A stretch of DNA of 64,000 bases, taken from assembly GCA_027309085.1 (NCBI GenBank), contig DAIDDL010000010.1:1-64000 (forward strand), given 5' to 3'. The position numbers and the translations under genes are program-made. This document shows positions 46,198-52,836 of this stretch, one piece after another. The first letter of the stretch is position 1, and every line of letters begins with the position of its first letter. Below the pieces are notes generated by a model that saw only the letters and a program-made list of their open reading frames with translations, ran no database searches and was not told where the DNA came from. Source of the DNA: Sulfobacillus sp. GTDB lineage: Bacteria; Bacillota; Sulfobacillia; Sulfobacillales; Sulfobacillaceae.

Positions 46198-46728
46198 TCA
46201 CAGCCGCAGCGATGGCGCCCCTGCCGCAGTCACGGTAAAGTGCGCCCACATTCCCGAGGCCTCATGACCGGGAACTAAGCTGACCATGCGAAAGGTCCCG
46301 GGCCTGGCGGCCACAAACTTCAGCGTCCGTGTCTGGCCCTCGGCGATCCCCTCCTGCAGGGGCGGTGTGCCCGCCCCCGGGAAGACCTGCCGGGTGCTGC
46401 GCCCGCTTGACACGACCGCCAGAGAATTGTTCAGACCGCTGGCATTGGTGAAGTCGATCACAACGTTCCAGCCCTCAGGGACACGGACATCCATCGCCCC
46501 GTTAGCCGTCCCGTCGAGATTGAAGCCATGGCTGGCGTACCCCGCAATTACCTTCAAATCCACTGTCCGCGTTTCGGCATCGACATGCATCCAGGCCGCG
46601 CTCGAATGACTCGGGGAGGGCACCACGAGAGCCGGGACATTCTCATGGGGAGGGCCGGCAAACAATCCGCAACCGGATAACGCCACCGCTAGCATGGCCC
46701 CGCTGAATAAAAACACAAATTTTTTCAC
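46198..46728 (-). CDS. sulfocyanin-like lipoprotein lacking two copper ligands
   Basis: 176 residues. A lipoprotein signal (ALSGC, Cys20) is followed by a cupredoxin domain (about 45-170). The pattern AWMHVDAETRTVDLKVIAGY, FNLDGTANGAMDV, VPEGWNVVIDFTN and VPGHEASGMW is that of sulfocyanin, the blue copper protein of acidophile respiratory chains. In sulfocyanins a His follows F.N and a Cys precedes .VPGH. Here those positions are Asn (N100/N101) and Ser150; only His155 and Met160 of the usual four ligands remain. A type 1 copper site is therefore unlikely. GTG start at 46728 with GAGAGGA upstream. Confidence 0.85.
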   Translation of the reverse strand: MKKFVFLFSGAMLAVALSGCGLFAGPPHENVPALVVPSPSHSSAAWMHVDAETRTVDLKVIAGYASHGFNLDGTANGAMDVRVPEGWNVVIDFTNASGLNNSLAVVSSGRSTRQVFPGAGTPPLQEGIAEGQTRTLKFVAARPGTFRMVSLVPGHEASGMWAHFTVTAAGAPSLRL

Positions 46729-46864
46729 TTAATTGTCCTCTCCCGTCCCGCCTTGTCCAATCCCTTGTGTCCATCGTATTCTTTAGCCCGGAAAATGACA
46801 AGAAATGCGGATCCGGGAAATTTTAGGGCTGCGCCCCGTGGCGAAAAATAATTTGTGACAGCCC

Positions 46865-46894
46865 TTTACAAACGCGGTGGGCTATGTCTATACT
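46865..46894 (+). promoter_or_regulatory. promoter of the T-box / serine operon
   Basis: TTTACA (46865-46870), 18 bases, TATACT (46889-46894). The transcript would start near 46901, just before the T-box stem I. The 130 bases between the sulfocyanin-like gene and this promoter show no other feature. Confidence 0.7.
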
Positions 46895-46900
46895 TTCACA

Positions 46901-47117
46901 AACGGCCAATGAATGGGAAGAGCCGGGCGGCTCTCTAGAAAGTCGGTAGGATGGAACCCGATGTGCTGCCCGAACCCGATTCCACCCAGGAGGACATCAG
47001 CGAAGAGTTGATCGCGGAGCTGCGTTAAAAGCCATAGAGCGGACAGAATCTCATTTCTGTCAAATAGGGTGGCACCGCGGTGACTACCGTCCCTAATAAT
47101 CTAGGGGCGTTTTTTGT
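46901..47117 (+). promoter_or_regulatory. T-box riboswitch leader, probable serine specifier (UCC)
   Basis: The T-box sequence AGGGTGGCACCGCGG is at 47066-47080. It is followed by the terminator CGTCCCTA / TAGGGGCG (47088-47095, 47102-47109) and a T run. The stem before it, GACAGAA / TTTCTGTC (47042-47061), is stem III. Stem I can be drawn with TGGG/CCCA (46914-46917, 46985-46988) and GGGCGGC/GCTGCCC (46925-46931, 46965-46971). The internal loop then shows TCC (46981-46983) followed by A, a serine codon in the specifier place. Uncharged tRNA-Ser would favour the antiterminator and turn on the serine genes. Confidence 0.9.
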
Positions 47118-47162
47118 TTTGCGCTATTCAATCCATTTGACACTTCAAGGAGGAATTTGTCC

Positions 47163-48317
47163 ATGATATACCCCCCACAAATCCTGTTGCCAGGCCCTAC
47201 CCCAGTCCCGCCCAGCGTGGATCTGGCCATGCAGCGCGCCATGTCAGACCACCGGGGAGCCGTTTTCACCCAGGTTAAGGACCATGTCACCAACCAGCTA
47301 GAGGCCCTCTTCCAGGTTGGGACCCAAGGCGGGGTCGCAGTCATTCCCACCACCGGCACTGGAGCCTTGGAGGCCGCCATTCAGAACTTCTTCAATCCCG
47401 GAGACCACATCATTGGCGTCAGCACCGGAGCGTTCGGAGAACGCTTTGTGGCGGTAGCCGAGAAAATGGGCGTCGTAGTGCGCCATATCCGGGTGCCGTA
47501 CGGACAGTCTTTCGACCCGCGCCACATTGTGGAAACTGTGGAAGAAGAAACAGATATCAAAGGGATCCTGGTGACCCACAACGAAACCTCGACTGGTGTT
47601 CTGAATCCTGTCGGAGAGCTGGCCCGTCTGCTCAAGACCATGCCTGCACATCCGGTGCTGATCGTGGACAGCATCAGCGGGGTGCCTTCGGTTCCCCTCA
47701 CGATTGAAAAAGACGGTGTCGATGTCATTATCGCCGCTTCCCAAAAGGGCTTCATGTGCCCTCCCGGATTGGGCATCTTGGCGGTGTCAGCCCGCGCCCG
47801 CGAACTCATTCTCAAAGAACGGCCGGGCCGCCTGTTCTTCGATCTGCAGCCCTACCTCGCGGGCCAGTTTCCTTACACCCCGGCGGTATCGTTGTGGAAC
47901 GGTCTGGAAGAAGCTTTGAATTTGTTGGAGGCGGAAGGCGTGGAACCACGCCTAGCGCGGCACCGCCTGCTCTCCCGCATGACACGGGCCTTCGGCGCCG
48001 CGGCCGGAATGGAGCCAGCCGTCGAGCCGGCTATCGCCTCCCCCACCGTGACCGCCCTGCACGTCGCTCAGGGATTCACGCCCCTGGATTTCAAGAATCA
48101 GGCTGCCCAGTTGGGGTTGCAGATCGCGGGAGGCATGGGCCCGTGGCATCACGAAATGGTGCGCATCGGCCACGTGGGAGCTGTCATGCCCAACCAATTG
48201 CTTGAAGGTCTGGCCACCCTGGCTCACTTGCTGCCCCAAGGCCTCGACGGAGTGCAGGCCTCGTGGAACGTCTGGCACGAAGACATCGCTGTTCAAAAGG
48301 AGGCGTACCGCGCATGA
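47163..48317 (+). CDS. class V aminotransferase, phosphoserine/serine-glyoxylate type
   Basis: 384 residues from an ATG at 47163 (AAGGAGG nine bases upstream). It opens LLPGPTPVPPSV, has TGTGALEAA, the HNETSTGVLNPV block and the PLP Lys in AASQKGFMCPPGLG. This is the AGAT/SGAT group of class V. Because it is co-transcribed with serA behind a serine-type T-box, it most likely makes phosphoserine from 3-phosphohydroxypyruvate, as shown for archaeal and some Firmicute relatives. Alanine- or serine-glyoxylate exchange is the alternative. Confidence 0.92.
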   Translation: MIYPPQILLPGPTPVPPSVDLAMQRAMSDHRGAVFTQVKDHVTNQLEALFQVGTQGGVAVIPTTGTGALEAAIQNFFNPGDHIIGVSTGAFGERFVAVAEKMGVVVRHIRVPYGQSFDPRHIVETVEEETDIKGILVTHNETSTGVLNPVGELARLLKTMPAHPVLIVDSISGVPSVPLTIEKDGVDVIIAASQKGFMCPPGLGILAVSARARELILKERPGRLFFDLQPYLAGQFPYTPAVSLWNGLEEALNLLEAEGVEPRLARHRLLSRMTRAFGAAAGMEPAVEPAIASPTVTALHVAQGFTPLDFKNQAAQLGLQIAGGMGPWHHEMVRIGHVGAVMPNQLLEGLATLAHLLPQGLDGVQASWNVWHEDIAVQKEAYRA

Positions 48318-49873
48318 CCCGTCCCCGGATCCTCATTACGGAAACACTGGGCCAAGAAGGCATTGACTTGCTGCGGGAAGTAGCTGACGTCGACGCATTT
48401 GACTTACTGCCCAAAGAACAGCTTCCCGAAATTATCGGCAATTACGATGCAGTCATTATCCGCAGCGCCCACCGTCTGCCGCGCGAAACGCTCGTCGGCC
48501 ACCCCCGTCTCAAAGTAGTGGCCCGGGCTGGCTCGGGAGTAGACAACGTAGACATTAAAACCTGCACGGAACTGGGCATCGCCGTCATTAATGCGCCGGG
48601 AGCCAACGCGGTGGCTGCTGCTGAGCAGGCCTTTGGCCACATGCTGGCCATCTTGCGCAATATCCACTTGGGAGATGCGCACGTCCGCCGGGGGGAGTGG
48701 AGCCGCAAGAAATACCTGGGCGGCGAACTGCATGACCGGAGGCTGGGAATTATCGGCTTTGGCAAGGTCGGCCGCGAAGCCGCCCGCATGGGTCACGGAT
48801 TCAGGATGCCCGTCTATGCCTATGACCCCTTTGTGGCGGAAGAAATCTTCCAAGCCCACAATGTCATCCGGATGGAGACGCTGGAAGAGCTCCTCGCAGT
48901 CTCGGATATTTTGACCCTGCACACGCCGAAGTCTGGTCCCCGGATCGGCATCGACCTTCTGTCCACCCTGCCTGCCGGCGCCATTGTCATCAATGTCGCC
49001 CGCGGCGGCATGATCGATGAGGAGGCCTTGGCGACGCTGATGGACACCGGCCATTTACTGGGGGTAGGACTCGATGTTTACAGCCAGGAGCCGCCGCCTC
49101 CAGATTTCCCGCTCTTCCGCCACCCCCGCGCTGTGCTTACCCCGCATCTTGGCGGGAGCACCCAGGAAGCCATGACAGGGGTCGCCGTGATGACCGCCCA
49201 AGGAGTCATCGCCGCTCTCGAGGGCCAGACCCCGCCTAATATTGTCAACGTGCCCGTGCCTCCCTTGACTCCCGACGAGTTCGGGATGCTGGACGATGGC
49301 GCGCGGATTGTGGGCCGCATCTTTGCTCAAATGAACCGAGCCCAGACAGCTCCTGTCGTGCTCACACTCAAAGGGCCGATTGCCAAAAATGCACTGCCCT
49401 GGCTCAAGCAAAGCGTCCTGGCGGCCATCTTGAATGAGCAGCTGGATGACCGGGTCAATGCCGTCAATGCCCTCATCAAAGCGGAGGAGCAAGGGCTCAA
49501 GCTGCTGGTCGAAGAACGGGATCCCCACGGCCTTCCGGCCTTGAGTCTGCGTCTGGAAGGACACCCGGAAACGACCACCGAAGTATCTTTGGAAAACCAT
49601 GTTCCCCGCCTCCGGCGCATCAATGGCGTGGCCGTAGACCTGCCGTGGCCTGACATTGCGCTGATGACGGTGCACGACGACGCCCCCGGCGTCGTGGGCA
49701 AAGTGGGCACCCTGGTCGGGCAATACGGCATCAACATCGGCAACCTGCATCTCGGCCGCCAAGGCGAGAGTCATGAGGCCCTGATGATTCTCTCCCTGGA
49801 CCAGATGGCCCCGGATGAACTGATGGCCGCTTTGAACCAAATCACCGACATCCGCCGGGTCTACGTCTTTTAG
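48314..49873 (+). CDS. serA: D-3-phosphoglycerate dehydrogenase
   Basis: First enzyme of serine synthesis. 519 residues, the long Bacillus/Mycobacterium type. The NAD fold has IIGFGKVGREAARMG; catalytic residues lie in VINVARGGMIDEEAL and HLGGSTQEAM. An intervening ASB domain and a C-terminal ACT domain (IALMTVHDDAPGVVGKVGTLV...) follow; the ACT domain is where serine usually inhibits. The ATG overlaps the upstream stop (ATGA), with AAGGAGG ten bases before it. It ends four bases inside the facing glycosylase gene. Confidence 0.97.
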   Translation: MTRPRILITETLGQEGIDLLREVADVDAFDLLPKEQLPEIIGNYDAVIIRSAHRLPRETLVGHPRLKVVARAGSGVDNVDIKTCTELGIAVINAPGANAVAAAEQAFGHMLAILRNIHLGDAHVRRGEWSRKKYLGGELHDRRLGIIGFGKVGREAARMGHGFRMPVYAYDPFVAEEIFQAHNVIRMETLEELLAVSDILTLHTPKSGPRIGIDLLSTLPAGAIVINVARGGMIDEEALATLMDTGHLLGVGLDVYSQEPPPPDFPLFRHPRAVLTPHLGGSTQEAMTGVAVMTAQGVIAALEGQTPPNIVNVPVPPLTPDEFGMLDDGARIVGRIFAQMNRAQTAPVVLTLKGPIAKNALPWLKQSVLAAILNEQLDDRVNAVNALIKAEEQGLKLLVEERDPHGLPALSLRLEGHPETTTEVSLENHVPRLRRINGVAVDLPWPDIALMTVHDDAPGVVGKVGTLVGQYGINIGNLHLGRQGESHEALMILSLDQMAPDELMAALNQITDIRRVYVF

Positions 49874-50505
49874 AGAGGGGTGCGCACTGACACACAGGGA
49901 TGTTCTGCAATCCAAAAGCGCCAGGGGTAGTGCGCCGCCTCTTGTGCGTATCCCACATTGATCCGTGGACCCGCTGCCAGTTTTTCTGCAGGCAGCGGGT
50001 CCAGATCATGATAGAGGCGCAGAGGCGGCACGTCCAGCCGCAGCCCGTATTGGGCTTTGGTAATCGCCATCGCCTGGGCCAGCTTGCCGGGACCATTAGT
50101 TAAATGGCAGACCTGGCGAGGGGTCCGCAGGCCAGCCAGCCCCCTGCGCTGCGCCATCAGGTCCAGCCCATCGAGGGGCTCCAGAGCCCTGATGAGAATA
50201 GCTTCCGGACATCCGGGGGGGCCTGACACGACATTTAGGCAGTGATGCATTCCGTAGATGAAATACACATAGGCTCTCCCCGCCTCTTCATACATCACCC
50301 GGGTCCTGTCCGTGATGCGCCCGCCAAAACTATGGGCAGCGCGGTCTTTGGGGCCCTGGTACATTTCCACCTCCACAATGCGTCCCGCCGTCCTCCCTTC
50401 GGCGGTGTCGTGCAGCAGCACCGTCCCTAAAAGAGATTTAGCCAAGTATTCCGTGGGCTGCAGAAAAAATCTGCTGCTGACGGGACCATTCCACGGGTAT
50501 GGCAT
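49870..50505 (-). CDS. 3-methyladenine DNA glycosylase (AAG/MPG family)
   Basis: Base-excision repair of alkylated purines. 211 residues from the ATG at 50505 (AGGAGG six bases upstream). Blocks are LAKSLLGTVLLHD, GRIVEVEMYQGPKDRAAHSFGG (active-site Glu and Tyr region), GRAYVYFIYGMHHCLNVV and LTNGPGKLAQAM. It converges on serA with a four-base overlap of the 3' ends, so antisense effects between the two transcripts are possible. Confidence 0.96.
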   Translation of the reverse strand: MPYPWNGPVSSRFFLQPTEYLAKSLLGTVLLHDTAEGRTAGRIVEVEMYQGPKDRAAHSFGGRITDRTRVMYEEAGRAYVYFIYGMHHCLNVVSGPPGCPEAILIRALEPLDGLDLMAQRRGLAGLRTPRQVCHLTNGPGKLAQAMAITKAQYGLRLDVPPLRLYHDLDPLPAEKLAAGPRINVGYAQEAAHYPWRFWIAEHPCVSVRTPL

Positions 50506-50578
50506 CTCGTGCCTCCTTCCTGACCTAGCATGCGCGTCTTGCTGGGCTAGCTGGTACAATAGGAACGGGTGATATTAT

Positions 50579-51661
50579 ATGCCGAAAATGGGAAGCGCCG
50601 TATCTCCTTTGCACGGCGGGCACTGCCCGCCTTGGCTGTTTGAAAAGATGACTTATCTCAGCGCGGCTATCATCGAAGCGGTGGCACAGGAGTTCGGCAC
50701 CGCTGAAGCCCTGCGCCGGATGGCGGACCCCGTGTGGTTTCAGGCTTTCGGCAGCGTGATTGGGTTTGACTGGCATTCATCCGGACTGACCACTGTCGGT
50801 TTGGGCGCGCTTAAAGAAGGTCTGGCTCTGAAACAGAGAGAGCTGGGATTGTTTGTGGTGGGCGGCAAGGGGAAAGCGTCGCGCAAAACTCCGGATGAAA
50901 TCGACCAGATTGGCGGCGAACTGGGTCTGCCTAATACCATCATCCCCTTAAAAGACGTGAGCCGCATGGTCGCCAAGGTTGACAGCGCTCTGGTTCAAGA
51001 TGGCTACCAGCTGTATCACCACGTCATGCTCTTTAACCGGGAGGGACAGTGGGCCGTCATTCAGCAGGGTATGAATGACCAAAGCCAGACAGCCCGGCGC
51101 TATCACTGGCTGAGTGAAACGGTCACCAGCTATATTTGCGAGCCCCACCAGGGAATCGCAGGACGCACTGTGCCCCATGTTCTCGACCTGACAGACCGCC
51201 ACAACGAAGACATTCAGAAACGCTCTGTGGAACTGGCCAGGCATCCTGAAGACGTCCTCCTCGCCCTGCGCAGCCTGCATGCCCAAGAAGGCCAGACCGA
51301 ACTGGTCATGCCCCGGCACCATGACATTCCGTCTGCCCCCCACCTCAATAAAATCTTGTACCAGGTATACGACCGGTCCCCGGAGAACTATCAGGACCTC
51401 GTCAGCACACCCGGCGTGGGCGCCAGCACCATGCGGGCCCTGGCCATGGTGTCGGAAATTATATTCGGCTCGCCGCTGACCTATCACGACCCTGTCCGCT
51501 ACAGCTTTGCTCACGGGGGCAAAGATTCCATCCCCTTCCCTGTCAACCGCGATGATTACACCACGTCTCTTCGTGTTCTCGAAGATGCTCTGCGCCGGGC
51601 CAAAGTCGATGACCGCACCAAAATGGACAGTCTGCGCCGGCTGGCACAGATTGACCCCTAG
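50579..51661 (+). CDS. DUF763 family protein
   Basis: 360 residues. Starts with the family pattern MGSAVSPLHGGHCPPWLFEKM and contains MADPVWFQAFGSVIGFDWHSSGLTT, GALKEGL and GGKGKASRKTPDEI. The middle holds LHHVMLF-like and DLTDRHNED blocks, and the end FAHGGKDSIPFPVNRDDY, an HhH-like PGVGASTMRALAMVSEI lies before it. The family occurs mostly in thermophiles and archaea and has no proven function; the HhH-like segment hints at nucleic-acid binding. It is divergent from the glycosylase gene, 73 bases away. Confidence 0.9.
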   Translation: MPKMGSAVSPLHGGHCPPWLFEKMTYLSAAIIEAVAQEFGTAEALRRMADPVWFQAFGSVIGFDWHSSGLTTVGLGALKEGLALKQRELGLFVVGGKGKASRKTPDEIDQIGGELGLPNTIIPLKDVSRMVAKVDSALVQDGYQLYHHVMLFNREGQWAVIQQGMNDQSQTARRYHWLSETVTSYICEPHQGIAGRTVPHVLDLTDRHNEDIQKRSVELARHPEDVLLALRSLHAQEGQTELVMPRHHDIPSAPHLNKILYQVYDRSPENYQDLVSTPGVGASTMRALAMVSEIIFGSPLTYHDPVRYSFAHGGKDSIPFPVNRDDYTTSLRVLEDALRRAKVDDRTKMDSLRRLAQIDP

Positions 51662-51778
51662 CCGGCCGATCGTAAAAAATCCCGTCTTGTGCTATGATTC
51701 GCCGTATATCGACGGTTATCGCCTGCCCGTGCGCGCGCGCGGGCGCTGGCCGACCGGAATGTCAAAGGAGAGATCAGC

Positions 51779-52672
51779 TTGCGCATTGTGGTTAGCGGGG
51801 GTTCAGGGTTTATCGGGCACGCAATCGTGGCCCGGCTAATGGATATGGGAATGGACGTCGTGGTCGCCGATCTGGTGCCGTCCCGGCATGCCCATGTCAA
51901 TCAGGTGGTGGGTGATCTGCTTGACCGCACAACGGTGGAAAACAGTCTGACGCCAGGAACCGACGCCGTAATTCATTTGGCGGGATTCACGTCGGTCCTC
52001 AAATCTATCCCGATCCCCTATCAAGTCTATGAAACCAATTTGAAAATGACAGCGGACCTTTTGGAACGGTCCCGGCAGATTGGGGTCAAGCATTTTGTGT
52101 TCGCCTCATCCAATGCCGTCGTCGGCAATGTCGGTTCGCAGTTCATTAATGAAGACATGGCACTCCACCCCCTCACACCCTATGGGGCGACCAAGGCGGC
52201 GGCCGAAATGCTCATATCCGCCTACACCGCGGCTTATGGCATTCAAGGCTGTGCTGTGCGCCTGACCAATGTCTACGGAACGGGCATGAACCACAAGGAC
52301 AGCATGATCCCGCGTCTGATGCGCGCGGCATTGGGACAGGCTCCCGTACACATTTACGGGGACGGCGAACAGGTGCGCGACTACATTTATCTGGGTGACG
52401 TGGTAGAGGCGTTTGTCACCGCCCTCACAGACGGCATCACCGGGCCTCTAACCACAGGGTTTGGCCGGTCGGTCAGCGTGAACAACCTGTGTGACCTAGC
52501 GTCCCAAGCCGTGGGCCGCCCGATTCCCCTGGATCACGTCCCCGCTGTTCCCGGAGAGATGCCCGCCGTGATTGTCGACATCGCCAAACTCCGGAGCCTC
52601 GGCCTCCAACCTAAAGTCGACTTGCCAGAAGGTCTCAAAGCCGTATGGGAAGACTTTCAGGCTTTCCAGTGA
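51779..52672 (+). CDS. NAD-dependent sugar-nucleotide epimerase/dehydratase (extended SDR)
   Basis: 297 residues. TTG start with AGGAG eight bases upstream. The NAD loop is VVSGGSGFIGHAIVA. The catalytic set is FASSNAVVG (Ser) and YGATKAAAEML (Tyr, Lys). NVYGTGMNHKDSMIPRL and YGDGEQVRDYIYLGDV are typical of UDP-glucose/GlcNAc 4-epimerases. It may supply the sugar donor for the membrane glycosylation genes that face it at 52837-57481; that link is inference. Confidence 0.92.
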   Translation: MRIVVSGGSGFIGHAIVARLMDMGMDVVVADLVPSRHAHVNQVVGDLLDRTTVENSLTPGTDAVIHLAGFTSVLKSIPIPYQVYETNLKMTADLLERSRQIGVKHFVFASSNAVVGNVGSQFINEDMALHPLTPYGATKAAAEMLISAYTAAYGIQGCAVRLTNVYGTGMNHKDSMIPRLMRAALGQAPVHIYGDGEQVRDYIYLGDVVEAFVTALTDGITGPLTTGFGRSVSVNNLCDLASQAVGRPIPLDHVPAVPGEMPAVIVDIAKLRSLGLQPKVDLPEGLKAVWEDFQAFQ

Positions 52673-52683
52673 AACCTAGCTTG

Positions 52684-52725
52684 CCAAAAAAACCGCCTGC
52701 CCCTGGCCGTCAGGGACGGGCGGTT
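52684..52725 (-). terminator. intrinsic terminator, probably for the YfhO operon
   Basis: A 15-base stem with one mismatch (AACCGCCTGCCCCTG at 52691-52705 with CAGGGACGGGCGGTT at 52711-52725). On the minus strand a run of seven T follows (52692-52686). It lies about 110 bases past the YfhO stop. The facing epimerase gene ends 18 bases away; the plus-strand side has no T run. Confidence 0.85.
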
Positions 52726-52836
52726 CTCTGTGCCTGTACGGCGCGTGTGATAAAACCCGCCATCCAAAAGAGTTGCGACCGCTGCGTCGAAGGGTATTTT
52801 TGGCTCAATCCCCATTCCCACCGTGGCGGGACTGCC

